A stretch of 43,612 nucleotides of DNA from Legionella wadsworthii DSM 21896 = ATCC 33877 (GCF_000701265.1 NZ_KL370759.1:1083612-1127223); one strand, 5' to 3'; counted from the first letter of the stretch, positions 25,567 to 35,583 are shown. The notes: generated by a model not told the origin, from the sequence alone. Numbers and translations: made by a program.

Positions 25567-26865
25567 TCACTTGGATATATTCGTTTGTGCTTTCTCGACA
25601 GCCAGGTAAAGGCAGAAAATAGTTAATATTGCCATGATAATAAGGTATACGGATACAGGCCATGTGGCGCCATGAGCCCATTGTACCAAGCCGGTAGCCA
25701 CCAAAGGGGCTAAACCTCCAGAGAAAGCAGCGGATAAGTGATACGCTATAGCCGTTCCACTATATCGAATCCGTGTTTTAAAAAGTTCTGAATAAAATGC
25801 TCCTTGGGCTCCATGCATCATTGCATGCGGAATACACATCCCAAATACAATAGCAAAAAAGATTCGCTCTGGATGATGTGACTGTAGGAACCAAAAAAAT
25901 GGAAATGAATAAAAAGCCATTAATAAGGCGCCTGAAATATAAACAGGCTTTCGGCCAATTTTATCGGATAGCATTCCAAAAATGGGGATTAAAATAGTTT
26001 CTAAAATAGCCCCCATCATCACCGCATAAAGAAGAAGTGACTCAGATAATTTCAGCTGTAGCGTTCCATAACTTAATACAAAAACAGTTAAAACATAGAA
26101 TGAAGAACTTTCAATCAATCGGGCTCCAATGGCCAAGACGAAGTTTTTGAAATGTGAATTCAACATTTCTATAGCTGGCGCTTTTGGCATAGGTTTACTC
26201 TTCGTTGCCTCGACAAAAGTCTTACTTTCCATAACTCTTAGTCGGATATAAAGTCCGACTAAAATAACGAAGAAACTCAATAAAAAAGGAATACGCCAAC
26301 CCCAAGATAAAAACTGGTCACTGGGAAGCGTAGAAAAAATGAGGAAAACTCCTATAGAAATAACTAACCCCAATGGAGCACCTGCATTAGGCCAGCTTGA
26401 ATAGAAACCCCTCTCTTTTTCTCGACTTACTTCAGCCGACATGACCACTGCTCCGGCCCATTCCCCCCCCACGGCCACTCCTTGAGTACACCTTAATAAA
26501 ACTAATAAAATCGGAGCCAATATCCCTATTTGATCATAAGTGGGCAGCAACCCAATCAAAAAGGTAGAGATGCCCATCATGCAAAGGGTGATAACAAGCA
26601 TATTTTTTCGACTTATTTTATCGCCGTAGTGACCAAATATAATACCGCCAAGTGGTCTAGCAAAAAAACCTACGGCATATGCCGCATAAGCTGCCATAAT
26701 TCCTGCAACAGGACTAATTTTAGGAAAAAATAGTTTGTTAAAAAACAAAGCAGATGCGGTACCAAAAAGATAGAAATCATACCATTCGATGGTAGTACCG
26801 ATTAAGCTGGCAAATGAAACTTTTCTCGAGGCTTTTGATTTAGGATCCCGTCTAATAATTGCCAT
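25567..26865 (-). CDS. MFS transporter, metabolite:H+ symporter (MHS/ProP-like)
   Basis: A 432-residue integral membrane protein with about 12 helices. Signatures are of the metabolite:H+ symporter group: GTTIEWYDFYLFGTA near residue 23, RPLGGIIFGHYGDKISRKN in loop 2-3 and LRCTQGVAVGGEWAG. Family members carry proline/betaine, shikimate, citrate, alpha-ketoglutarate or similar acids, driven by proton uptake; the substrate here is unknown. It is convergent with the FMN protein gene. Confidence 0.92.
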   Translation of the reverse strand: MAIIRRDPKSKASRKVSFASLIGTTIEWYDFYLFGTASALFFNKLFFPKISPVAGIMAAYAAYAVGFFARPLGGIIFGHYGDKISRKNMLVITLCMMGISTFLIGLLPTYDQIGILAPILLVLLRCTQGVAVGGEWAGAVVMSAEVSREKERGFYSSWPNAGAPLGLVISIGVFLIFSTLPSDQFLSWGWRIPFLLSFFVILVGLYIRLRVMESKTFVEATKSKPMPKAPAIEMLNSHFKNFVLAIGARLIESSSFYVLTVFVLSYGTLQLKLSESLLLYAVMMGAILETILIPIFGMLSDKIGRKPVYISGALLMAFYSFPFFWFLQSHHPERIFFAIVFGMCIPHAMMHGAQGAFYSELFKTRIRYSGTAIAYHLSAAFSGGLAPLVATGLVQWAHGATWPVSVYLIIMAILTIFCLYLAVEKAQTNISK

Positions 26866-27198
26866 AATTCCCTTACATGAAAAATGTTAAAAACCTGATT
26901 TTATCCTATATGAATTCATTTAAAATTGCGAGAATTCTTTATAGCTTACTCTAAATAATAATTCTTTTATTGTGACTCATAATTGTATTTTTTTTTTTTA
27001 TTTAGACTTTGTTTTTTTATTAATCTCTAGACTGTACGAGTACCCATTAAAAACAGAAAATTGTCCTTGTTATTTATCACTTTTGGAAATTTCGGAATGT
27101 TTCGGTTCTCGAATTTATCTTTTTCATTAAATCATGATTTGAGTAATTAGATGAAATGCGAATTTTTTAAGATAATAATATTTTTATGGCTAAAACCC
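26866..27198. other. Intergenic region upstream of the MFS gene
   Basis: A 333-base AT-rich gap between two minus-strand genes, with a poly-T run at about 26988-27000. The promoter of the transporter gene should be here, but no clear hexamers stand out. No gene or long hairpin found. Confidence 0.4.
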
Positions 27199-28320
27199 CT
27201 AATTGGAAAGTCTAAATCTTTTTAATGATGTATCCACCACACTTTCAACACTTGATCTCTCTTTAAATGTTTGTCGTAAAAATGACGCGTCACTTCCTTG
27301 ATGGGTAATTCTATGTATATGATCCAATGCATCTATTCCATTTAATTGCTCGGCATGTGTTTGCACTAAACGTAACGTAGTAAGTATGTCTTCCCGTAGC
27401 AATATTGGTTCATGTGTTTTAGGGTGGATGATTGTTCCTTCTAAACCAAATCGACAGGCTTGAAATCGATTGTAATTGTATACAAGGTAATCATCCTCCT
27501 CTGGGAGCGGTTGTAATCCTTCAAGTAAATAGGCGCATAAACATTGTAAATAGGAAGCTAAAGCTGCTGCTCTATTGACTGTTAAAGGGGTATCGCAAAC
27601 ACGTAATTCAATTGTCCCGAACTCAGGTTTTGGACGAATATCCCAATAAAAATCTTTCATACTGTGAACTATGCCAGTTCGCTCCATTTTGGCAAAATAT
27701 TGGTTAAATTGCTCCCAATCTAATACAAAAGGTGCGCGACCACTCAACGGAAATGCAAAAACCGAATTAAGTCGTGCGGAGTTAAACAAAGTATCCTTGC
27801 CTTGTACAAATGGGGAAGAAGCAGATAGGGCAATGAAATGCGGGATATATCGATTCAGACTATGAAGTAGAAAAAGAGCCTCTTTTCCGGAAGTACAACC
27901 AATGTGGATATGTAGACCAAATATTGTGAACTGTTTGGAAAGGTATCCATAAAGTTTTGATACCTCTAAAAACCTTAATTTATTATATATTTTTCGCTCA
28001 GACCATAATTGAAATGGATGTGTCCCCCCACCACAAATTCCAATATTCAACTTATCACCAGCTAATATCAATTTATCTCGAATAGCGAGTAATTCATTTA
28101 AAAGATTCGTATAATCACTATGGATATGAGTTGATACTTCTACCATGCTTTCGGTAATTTCCGGCGTAAACGCCCCTGGAAATGGGTTACGTTTTAGTAA
28201 TTCCATTAGGTCAGGGCTAGAATCAGTTAAATCATAGTCACTCAGGTTAACTAATTGCAATTCGAGTTCAACACCCATAGTCAAGAGCTTTGAATCTTTA
28301 AATACCTCCAAAGGCATCAT
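27199..28320 (-). CDS. YbdK-type carboxylate-amine ligase (GCS2 family)
   Basis: A 373-residue member of glutamate-cysteine ligase family 2, which joins a carboxylate and an amine using ATP. It begins MGVELELQLVNLSD (the conserved GVExE/Q metal and ATP motif), has HIHIGCTSG in mid-sequence, and later PKPEFGTIELRVCDTPLT with the usual ELR. E. coli YbdK has weak glutamate-cysteine ligase activity. AAGGAGAG precedes ATG 28320. The gene overlaps the end of the antiporter gene by 23 bases, so the two are translationally coupled. Confidence 0.88.
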   Translation of the reverse strand: MMPLEVFKDSKLLTMGVELELQLVNLSDYDLTDSSPDLMELLKRNPFPGAFTPEITESMVEVSTHIHSDYTNLLNELLAIRDKLILAGDKLNIGICGGGTHPFQLWSERKIYNKLRFLEVSKLYGYLSKQFTIFGLHIHIGCTSGKEALFLLHSLNRYIPHFIALSASSPFVQGKDTLFNSARLNSVFAFPLSGRAPFVLDWEQFNQYFAKMERTGIVHSMKDFYWDIRPKPEFGTIELRVCDTPLTVNRAAALASYLQCLCAYLLEGLQPLPEEDDYLVYNYNRFQACRFGLEGTIIHPKTHEPILLREDILTTLRLVQTHAEQLNGIDALDHIHRITHQGSDASFLRQTFKERSSVESVVDTSLKRFRLSN

Positions 28321-29506
28321 CTCTCTCCTTAGTTATAGGAATTTCTTTTGCGAGATAGAATGAATATTGAACCATAATCGGCCCTACAACTTCCAAACTT
28401 ATGGAAACCATTGCCAAAGGAGCAAGTGTATCTACTAAATGGAGCCCAATATACCGAGTTTGTTCTAATATTAAGATGACAAATACAGAAATCGGTGCCA
28501 TCGCAACTCCTGTCAGTAGCCCCTTTTTTAGCGAGATACCACTTAAATAAGCCAGTAAGCTAATGCCTCCAATTTTTGCAAACTGGCGAACGAGAATAAT
28601 AGCTAGTCCAAGAACCCATCCTTTTTCAAGGAGATGCCAATCGATTTGTGCTGCAATAAATACAAATAATAAAACAGTCAGTAAATCACCTAAAGTACCA
28701 AAACCACGTTGAGAAGAGTTAAAAACGATGCGTCCATGTCGAGAAATAATACCAAAAGTTAAAGTTGCAAGTACCGGGGAAAGTTTAAAATAATGGGCTA
28801 TGGCAACTATTAAAATAATTGAAATTGAAAAAGCGAGCGTATTGTCACTTCTCGTATTTTTAAAAACTTTAAGTAGCGTAGGGAGAATCACTCCAAAAAT
28901 GATGCCTAGGGTTGTAGAAATTGAAAGAACCATTAGGCTATGAGAAATCGCTTCCCAAAAATCACCAGAGTTCCTGAATATGACCAAACCAAGAATTACT
29001 TTAAAAAGAAAAACGGCCATAATACAATTTAATACGGACAAGTGGAGAATACGCTCTGTTACTTGCCCAGAACTATGCTGTTCATGAATCAGGCGAATGA
29101 TAGTTGCTGGAGAGGTTGCTGTACATAGAGCTGCTAATAAGAGACTTTTAGATTGATTTAATCCAAAATATTTTGCTACCAGAAAAACAAAGACAAAAGT
29201 GAGTGATGCTTCCAGAAAGCTGGTTGCAAGGATCCATAAGTTATTGAAGAACCATCGTAAATTTACTCGATATCCCGATTCAAACAGAATTAATCCAAAA
29301 CCTATATTTGCTAAAAATAAAATGGATGAATTATCATTTTTTGGTAACAATCCCATTTGAGTCGGGGCTAAAATAAAACCCACTATCGCGTAGACGCTAA
29401 TATGAGGCAATTTCGCCCACCGAAATCCAATTTCTCCAAAAATCCAAGCGATAACCAAGCTAATCGGCCATGCCAGATCCGTTATAATTGTCCAAAGCTG
29501 GGGCAT
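28298..29506 (-). CDS. CPA2/KefB-type cation:proton antiporter
   Basis: A 402-residue membrane protein with about 12-13 helices. The Na+/H+ exchanger domain shows GLILFESGYRVNLRWF and CTATSPATIIRLIHEQ. It has no cytoplasmic RCK/TrkA-N domain, unlike full-length KefB/KefC. It ends 22 bases inside the YbdK-like gene. Coupling to a ligase of the glutathione-precursor family is notable because KefB/C channels respond to glutathione adducts; the link here is only inference. Confidence 0.87.
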   Translation of the reverse strand: MPQLWTIITDLAWPISLVIAWIFGEIGFRWAKLPHISVYAIVGFILAPTQMGLLPKNDNSSILFLANIGFGLILFESGYRVNLRWFFNNLWILATSFLEASLTFVFVFLVAKYFGLNQSKSLLLAALCTATSPATIIRLIHEQHSSGQVTERILHLSVLNCIMAVFLFKVILGLVIFRNSGDFWEAISHSLMVLSISTTLGIIFGVILPTLLKVFKNTRSDNTLAFSISIILIVAIAHYFKLSPVLATLTFGIISRHGRIVFNSSQRGFGTLGDLLTVLLFVFIAAQIDWHLLEKGWVLGLAIILVRQFAKIGGISLLAYLSGISLKKGLLTGVAMAPISVFVILILEQTRYIGLHLVDTLAPLAMVSISLEVVGPIMVQYSFYLAKEIPITKERDDAFGGI

Positions 29507-30074
29507 GGTGCATCCCTATCAAACCATTTTCTAGATATTATTCAACTAATTGAAAAATCCCTTAATCTCATAATTGTATCGAAAACCAACCCCGAGTACA
29601 CCTAATTTTTATTTTAAACCAAGTTTCATGAGCGCATGATCTGGAATCTTAAGCTTTATTATCGGCCTGCAGAAAATTGATTGCGCCTAACTGGCATTAA
29701 GACCGCTTGGCTTTACTATAGTAGAATATTCGTAAGCACCGTCATTATTGAGATTGTGCCACTCCATAAACATTCAATTATTGGTGTTCGCTTATTACTT
29801 TTGCCGGTCTGAAGCTAGACCTACAGTACTTTTAGTATTTCAGTCTTTTAGTGAGTATTCTGTACTCAGGAGACACTGGTTGTGTCTGTTACCTTAGCTT
29901 TTGGCATAATCCCGCCCATGGATTGAATAATAATTAAATACCAGGTTGGACTATCTCTTTAACCAATTTAAAATTTACTTTTAAGGGAATAACTATCTAC
30001 TTTCCACTGTTTTGAAAATGTAGTTATAATGTATTGGTACACTTAAGATTTTCATCGACGCAATAAGGACATTC
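29507..30074. other. 568-base gap with small inverted repeats
   Basis: Less AT-rich than the other gaps. No gene is seen on either strand. Two short inverted repeats lie close together: GAGTA-TTCTG-TACTC at about 29852-29866 and AGACAC-TGGTT-GTGTCT at about 29873-29889. A small RNA or a decayed gene are both possible. The lipoprotein promoter must lie near its right end. Confidence 0.35.
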
Positions 30075-30266
30075 ATGAAACAAAAATTATTACTCATATT
30101 AATTTTCAGCTCTTTATTATTTGGATGTACATCCCATCATAGTCAATCTTCTGAAAAATCAGATAACTCAGGATATGGTGGAATAGGTGGTGAAGGAGGA
30201 ACTGGCGGCCTAGGAGGACCTGGTGGCACTGGAGGAGCCGGCGGACACGGGGGTGGTGGCCATTAA
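30075..30266 (+). CDS. Small glycine-rich lipoprotein
   Basis: A 63-residue protein with a type II signal peptide: MKQKLLLILIFSSLLFGC, lipobox LFGC with Cys18. The mature part is a short Ser/His-rich linker followed by about 28 residues of GGxGG repeats and a His-rich end. It should be lipid-anchored in the envelope, with a flexible glycine tail. Function is unknown. A terminator follows within 10 bases, so this is a complete single-gene unit. Confidence 0.75.
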   Translation: MKQKLLLILIFSSLLFGCTSHHSQSSEKSDNSGYGGIGGEGGTGGLGGPGGTGGAGGHGGGGH

Positions 30267-30274
30267 AATTTACG

Positions 30275-30304
30275 CAGGATGAGACTTTTATTCGTTTCAT
30301 CCTG
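30275..30304 (+). terminator. Terminator of the Gly-rich lipoprotein gene
   Basis: An 11-base stem (CAGGATGAGAC / GTTTCATCCTG, one G-U pair) with an 8-base loop, followed by ATTTAT. Confidence 0.7.
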
Positions 30305-30351
30305 ATTTATGCTCAATGTAAAGAGTCATTGTTTGGCAATTTTTTGATATT

Positions 30352-31398
30352 TTAAGCAGAATACTTAAGCCAAATGGGCATAATCCTATTTAAATAAACC
30401 ATAAATTTCCATAACCCTACTTGGGATTCCACATTGCCGTACATATCCGCCCTTGTTTCTGGATATGCTATTCCCAACCCAAACAGTCCAGGTCCAATAA
30501 TACCTATGTAAGGATTATGATGGGAATATTCATAGTCACCAATAACGATACTTTTCCGTTTCTCAAATCCTACTGAATAGATCACTTGATTACATTCTGG
30601 CAAAAAACGGGCAATATTGGATTCGCTGACATTGTAGCGCACCAGATTAGAGGGTAAAACCCCATCAATATGTTCTCGGGCCCATGCTGCACTCTGTCCT
30701 TTAAGTCCTGTATTATCAAAAAGAATCCAATCACCCATATCCATGGCATAGCAGCATGGCGAACGGTAAAAATTAATTATTTTTTTGGCATTCAATTCGA
30801 CCAGATGTTTTAAAATAATGATTGCTGAATGGGAGGAACCAAATACACCGTAGGTTTCCTGAGGCTGAACTACCGAAGATAATTTTTCCTTATCAATTGC
30901 TACATCAAAAGGAATCACATTAACGCCGGGATAATTTAATGTGGATGGAAGTGCACCGGTAGCTAGAATTACATTTTTGGATTGATAAGTTTGTGTACTG
31001 GAAATTAAAGACCACATGCGCTGTAATAAAAACATTTGATGAATTGTAGTTTTGACAGATTTTACTTTATGCAAAAAATGATTCGTAATCCATTGTAAGG
31101 GTTCAGCCATATAACTTAAGGTACATGTTTGATCTAAAGGTAAATGGTTTAATGGAAAATCAATGGGTGCCTCTTGATATTGAAAAGAATGAACTGCAAG
31201 TAAAAAATCCTTAAAAAATTGGACCTTAGTATTACTCGAAACATTACGCCAATATAATCCAAAATCCCCTACTTTAAAATGAGGGTCAATCCACAAAATA
31301 TGTTCCGGCAAGATCCCATTATCTAATAATTTACCTATGGCTGCGATGCCAGCAGGACCCGCGCCTATCACAGCCCATTCGTATGTTTTTTTATTCAT
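30352..31398 (-). CDS. FAD/NAD(P)-dependent oxidoreductase
   Basis: A 348-residue flavoprotein of the pyridine nucleotide-disulfide oxidoreductase superfamily. FAD-binding GAGPAG is at 12-17 (WAVIGAGPAGIAA). A second dinucleotide loop near residue 190 reads GVFGSSHSA, where the usual GGGxSA is altered. The thioredoxin-reductase CxxC is absent. This could be a flavin monooxygenase-like or lysine/ornithine hydroxylase-like enzyme; the substrate is unknown. It is divergent from map, and both promoters must fit in the 174 bases between them. Confidence 0.78.
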   Translation of the reverse strand: MNKKTYEWAVIGAGPAGIAAIGKLLDNGILPEHILWIDPHFKVGDFGLYWRNVSSNTKVQFFKDFLLAVHSFQYQEAPIDFPLNHLPLDQTCTLSYMAEPLQWITNHFLHKVKSVKTTIHQMFLLQRMWSLISSTQTYQSKNVILATGALPSTLNYPGVNVIPFDVAIDKEKLSSVVQPQETYGVFGSSHSAIIILKHLVELNAKKIINFYRSPCCYAMDMGDWILFDNTGLKGQSAAWAREHIDGVLPSNLVRYNVSESNIARFLPECNQVIYSVGFEKRKSIVIGDYEYSHHNPYIGIIGPGLFGLGIAYPETRADMYGNVESQVGLWKFMVYLNRIMPIWLKYSA

Positions 31399-31572
31399 CA
31401 GTATTGTCTTCGTCTCATAAATTTAAATTTCTAAGTCAAACGTGTTCCGGTGACATGCCATATCATCTATGCTAATATAATCTTCGTTCCAAAGATTACA
31501 GACAGCGCTTATTTAACCTACACTTAATATGGAACAAAAATCTTAGGCAATCAATAACTCTTTTGGATTCAT

Positions 31573-32340
31573 ATGGCAGTTACTATTAAAACCCCTGAAG
31601 AAGTCGAAAAAATGCGAATTGCTGGCAAATTGGCTGCAGAAGTTCTCGAAATGATTGGTCCCCATGTACAAGAGGGTATCACAACTGACGAACTGAATAA
31701 TATTTGTCATGAATATATCGTAAAACAGCAACAAGCGATTCCGGCTCCTTTAAATTATAATGGATTCCCCAAATCTATATGTACTTCAGTAAACCATGTG
31801 GTTTGCCATGGAATTCCTGGGAAAAAAGTCCTAAAAGATGGTGATATCATTAACATTGACGTCACCGTCATTAAAGATGATTACCATGGCGATACCAGCA
31901 AAATGTTTATGATTGGCACTCCATCTATCAAAGCAAAACATGTTGTTCAGGTGGCGCATGAGTGTTTATTTATAGGAATAGAAATGGTTAAACCTGGAGT
32001 CCATCTGGGTGATATAGGTCATGCCATACAACAACATGCTGAAAAGAATCGTTGTTCTGTGGTACGCGATTATTGTGGGCATGGTATTGGGCGTATTTTT
32101 CATGAAGACCCTCAAGTATTACATTATGGGATACCTGGGACTGGAATGAAATTAGAGCCCGGTATGACCTTTACTATAGAACCTATGATTAATGTTGGAA
32201 AACACCATACCCGCTTATTGCCTGATCAGTGGACCGTCGTGACTAAAGATCATAGTCTTTCCGCCCAATGGGAACATACCTTATTGGTAACCGATAATGG
32301 TGTTGAAATTTTGACCTTACGCGATGAAGAACGAAAGTAA
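31573..32340 (+). CDS. map: Type I methionine aminopeptidase
   Basis: A 255-residue cytosolic enzyme that removes the N-terminal Met from new proteins. All five metal ligands of the pita-bread fold are present: Asp96, Asp107, His170, Glu203 and Glu234. The length is typical of type Ia bacterial enzymes. It overlaps glnD by 17 bases, a common map-glnD arrangement in gammaproteobacteria. Confidence 0.97.
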   Translation: MAVTIKTPEEVEKMRIAGKLAAEVLEMIGPHVQEGITTDELNNICHEYIVKQQQAIPAPLNYNGFPKSICTSVNHVVCHGIPGKKVLKDGDIINIDVTVIKDDYHGDTSKMFMIGTPSIKAKHVVQVAHECLFIGIEMVKPGVHLGDIGHAIQQHAEKNRCSVVRDYCGHGIGRIFHEDPQVLHYGIPGTGMKLEPGMTFTIEPMINVGKHHTRLLPDQWTVVTKDHSLSAQWEHTLLVTDNGVEILTLRDEERK

Positions 32341-34972
32341 TCGAACACAAATTAATCCCTCTAAGCCCATGCAGGATGCAAAGCAAAAAGGGATTCCCAT
32401 ACAATTAATTGATCTTAAAAACAACTTAAAACAATTTAAAGACAATCTGCGAGAAGAATTTAATTATAAAACCAATATCACGACAATTATACGTAAACTG
32501 GTAACCTTTATTGATGACCTTGTTATTAGTTTATTCATAAAAAATCAACTAGATCATAATGTATTCTGTCTTCTTGCTTTAGGCGGATACGGTCGTCGTG
32601 AACTACTGCTATATTCTGACGTCGATATTTTATTATTACACACGGATAAAGTCCCTAAATCTCAATTAAATCGCGCCCAAAAATTTATACAGGATTGTTG
32701 GGATGTTGGATTGAATCTCAGTCATCAAATCACCGGAATTTCTTCTTGTGCCGAACTTGCGGGTAGAGATGTCTCAGTTATATCCAGTCTTATGGATATG
32801 TTTTTACTTTGTGGCCGCGGTGCATTAATGGAAGAGTTAGTTTATCAAATTCACCCGCTACACATGTGGACGAGCCAAGAGTATTTTTTAGCAAAGCTAC
32901 AAGAACAAAAAAAGCGGGATGCAAAATATGGTGAAACAGCTTATAACTTAGAGCCCAATGTCAAATATGGCCCTGGCGGGTTACGTGATTTACAGATACT
33001 ACTCAGCATTGGAAAACGACATTTTAATATTAAAAAATTAGCTGATGGAATAAGCTATGGATTTATAACGGATAAAGAATATGAAAAGCTCACTTACTGT
33101 CAACATTTTTTATGGCGGGTACGATTTGCGCTACATGTCTTAGCTGAGAAAGCTGAAGAACGCTTATCTTTTGATTATCAAATTAAATTAGCTCAATTTT
33201 TTGGATATAAAGACAAATCTCATTCTCTAGCTATAGAACAATTTATGAAGGATTATTTTAAAGTAATCAAACGCAATCGGGAACTTAATGAGATGTTGTT
33301 ACAGTGGTTTAATGAAACCATTGTTCATTCGCCAAAGCAAAAGCTGTATCATTTGGACAGTGAGTTTCAACTATCTAATAATTACATTGAGGTGAGAAAC
33401 ACTCGCGTCTTTATTCATCATCCACAAGCATTATTGAAATTATTCCTTTGGATAGCAACAATGCCTGAAATTGAAGGTGTACGAGCAAATACAATTCGAC
33501 TAATCAGAGAATCACTCTATCTAATAAATAAAAGATTTAAACTTTCTTCAGAAACTACAAATTTGTTTATGAGTATCCTTAAAACGTCACATGATCCTTA
33601 TGAAGCAATACACCAAATGAGTCGTTACGGCGTCCTCGCCCATTATTTAGAATGTTTCTCTTTAGTCACTGGACAAATGCAGTATGATTTATTTCATGTT
33701 TACACTGTCGATCAACACACATTATTTGTTATTCGCAATTTGTCGCGCTTCAAAGACAGCAAATATGCGGAACAATTCCCCTTGTGTGTACAGATTATGC
33801 CGACACTTAAAAAACCCGAACTGCTCTACTTAAGCGCATTATTCCATGACATTGCCAAGGGAAGAGGCGGTGACCACTCAGAGTTGGGGGCTCTTGAGGC
33901 ATCTCATTTTGCCCATAACCATAACCTTGATAAAGAAGACTGTGATTTACTTGTTTGGCTAGTGCGTAATCACCTTATTATGTCACAAACAGCTCAACGC
34001 CAAGATATCTATGATCCCACTACCATAAAAAATTTCTGTCAAATTTTACCTCAACCCTACTATTTGGATTACCTCTATTTATTAACCGTTGCGGATATCT
34101 GCGGTACCAATCCTACTTTATGGAACTCCTGGAAAGATTCTCTGCTCAAGGAATTGTATGGTGCTGCAAAACATATGCTACACAAAGAGCAAGAGTTAAT
34201 TGATGAAACAGCACTCATCAAAGTACGGAAACAATATGCATTGTCTATTTTGGTTACTGAAGGCATCGCCGCAAAAGCAGTGGAAGGTTTATGGAATCAA
34301 TTTAAAGATAGATATTTTTTACATGAATCCCCGGAAATCATAGCACGCCATACAAAAGCAATTCTTTCCTGTAGCAATTTTCCTTTGGTCATGATCATGC
34401 CTCATCACAGTCAAGGTGGAACAGAGGTATTTATTTACATGCCTCATCGAGATGATCGGTTTGCAATTGCAACCACTGTTTTAAACAATCATAATGTCAC
34501 CATTCAAGAGGCAATGATTCTTACTTGCGATAATCAATATGATTTAGACACCTACATTATTCTAGATGAACAAAATCAAGCTTTTTTTAACAAACAACGA
34601 ACTTATGAAATCCAGCAGGCTTTATGTACTCATTTAGCTAGAATGGAACATTTCCCGGTGGTCACTAAAAAACGCCTGTCACGCGCTTTAGCTCATTTTA
34701 ATGTAAATACCGAAATTCATTATCATGATCATCTATCCAATCAAACCCTATTGTTTCTAGTTACGGGAGATAGACCTGGATTATTGGCTACCATCGGAAG
34801 AGTTTTTTCCACTTTACACATACACTTGCACAATGCAAAAATTGTAACTGCCGGAGAACGCGCTGAAGATACTTTTTACATTACCAATCAACAAAATCAA
34901 GCATTAAACAATTTAGAAAAAGAGGATTTGAAACAAAGACTCATTCAGGAATTACAAACCACTGCAAAGTAA
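32324..34972 (+). CDS. glnD: Bifunctional uridylyltransferase/uridylyl-removing enzyme (PII)
   Basis: An 882-residue nitrogen sensor that adds and removes UMP on PII proteins according to glutamine. Domains in order: nucleotidyltransferase with GGYGRREL (87-94) and DVDILLL (Asp99, Asp101); an HD hydrolase domain with LFHDIAKGRGGDHSELG; and two ACT domains in the last ~190 residues (DDRFAIATTVLNNHNVTI and GDRPGLLATIGRVFSTLHIHL). The start at 32324 lies inside map and has no strong ribosome site, so translational coupling is likely; Met16 is an alternative. Confidence 0.95.
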   Translation: MKNESNRTQINPSKPMQDAKQKGIPIQLIDLKNNLKQFKDNLREEFNYKTNITTIIRKLVTFIDDLVISLFIKNQLDHNVFCLLALGGYGRRELLLYSDVDILLLHTDKVPKSQLNRAQKFIQDCWDVGLNLSHQITGISSCAELAGRDVSVISSLMDMFLLCGRGALMEELVYQIHPLHMWTSQEYFLAKLQEQKKRDAKYGETAYNLEPNVKYGPGGLRDLQILLSIGKRHFNIKKLADGISYGFITDKEYEKLTYCQHFLWRVRFALHVLAEKAEERLSFDYQIKLAQFFGYKDKSHSLAIEQFMKDYFKVIKRNRELNEMLLQWFNETIVHSPKQKLYHLDSEFQLSNNYIEVRNTRVFIHHPQALLKLFLWIATMPEIEGVRANTIRLIRESLYLINKRFKLSSETTNLFMSILKTSHDPYEAIHQMSRYGVLAHYLECFSLVTGQMQYDLFHVYTVDQHTLFVIRNLSRFKDSKYAEQFPLCVQIMPTLKKPELLYLSALFHDIAKGRGGDHSELGALEASHFAHNHNLDKEDCDLLVWLVRNHLIMSQTAQRQDIYDPTTIKNFCQILPQPYYLDYLYLLTVADICGTNPTLWNSWKDSLLKELYGAAKHMLHKEQELIDETALIKVRKQYALSILVTEGIAAKAVEGLWNQFKDRYFLHESPEIIARHTKAILSCSNFPLVMIMPHHSQGGTEVFIYMPHRDDRFAIATTVLNNHNVTIQEAMILTCDNQYDLDTYIILDEQNQAFFNKQRTYEIQQALCTHLARMEHFPVVTKKRLSRALAHFNVNTEIHYHDHLSNQTLLFLVTGDRPGLLATIGRVFSTLHIHLHNAKIVTAGERAEDTFYITNQQNQALNNLEKEDLKQRLIQELQTTAK

Positions 34973-35027
34973 ATTTATTCCCCAGCGTGATGAAAATACC
35001 ATTGAACCTTATCTCTTTAAAGATTTT

Positions 35028-35483
35028 TTATTTTTGGCGGCACATCATAAAAAAATCCGAAAGCAAAAGGGAACATTCTGCTTGCATAATGCCCTCATCA
35101 ATTAGAACTTTATGGTTCAAAGGATACCCTTGTAATAAATTATAAACTGAACCTGCGGCACCTGCTTTAAAATCCCGAGTTGCAAAAACCAACCTTTTTA
35201 TTCGGGCATGGACAATTAATCCTGCACACATGGCACAAGGCTCCAATGTGACATAGAGCGTTGAATCATTTAATCGATGATTTTTTAGCTGTTGGGATGC
35301 AGCTCGAATGGCACGAACTTCGGCATGATCGGATGGATCATTACTGTATTGAATGCAATTTCTTCCTGAGCCTATTAATTGATTGTCTTTGCTTACTAAT
35401 ACAGCCCCAACAGGAACTTCCCCCTCTGTTTGGGCAACTAATGCTTGCTCATATGCTTTTTGCATCCAATTGAGATCGTTCAT
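35028..35483 (-). CDS. tadA: tRNA-specific adenosine deaminase
   Basis: A 151-residue enzyme that converts A34 to inosine in tRNA-Arg(ACG). The zinc and catalytic residues are His53-Ala-Glu55 (DHAEVRA) and Cys83/Cys86 (EPCAMCAG). The length is normal. It is downstream of guaA on the same strand, separated by a REP-like element, and convergent with glnD. Confidence 0.95.
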   Translation of the reverse strand: MNDLNWMQKAYEQALVAQTEGEVPVGAVLVSKDNQLIGSGRNCIQYSNDPSDHAEVRAIRAASQQLKNHRLNDSTLYVTLEPCAMCAGLIVHARIKRLVFATRDFKAGAAGSVYNLLQGYPLNHKVLIDEGIMQAECSLLLSDFFMMCRQK

Positions 35484-35507
35484 TATCGGCTTTCTATCTT
35501 AAAATGT

Positions 35508-35583
35508 ACTTTGGGTTCCGCGAAGTAACCCGGGTAAGCAATTTTTCCATAAACATGGATTACGCTTCTGAACCCAGGCTACA
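35508..35583. repeat. REP-like intergenic element
   Basis: A GC-rich stretch between tadA and guaA with inverted segments: GGGTT...AACCC at 35513-35530, and AAGC...GCTT further in, closing with GAACCCAGGCTAC. Elements of this look (CCCGGGT..., AACCCAGGCTA) occur scattered between Legionella genes. It may also act as a weak terminator or mRNA-end stabiliser for guaA. Confidence 0.5.

Noticed and set aside
30106..30300. Minus-strand ORF over the lipoprotein gene
   Set aside because: Antisense to a plus-strand gene with a lipobox and terminator; the translation has no features.
34990..35035. T-rich run after glnD as a terminator
   Set aside because: The only stem (TCTTTAAAGA) is short and has weak A/T pairs, so I do not list it.
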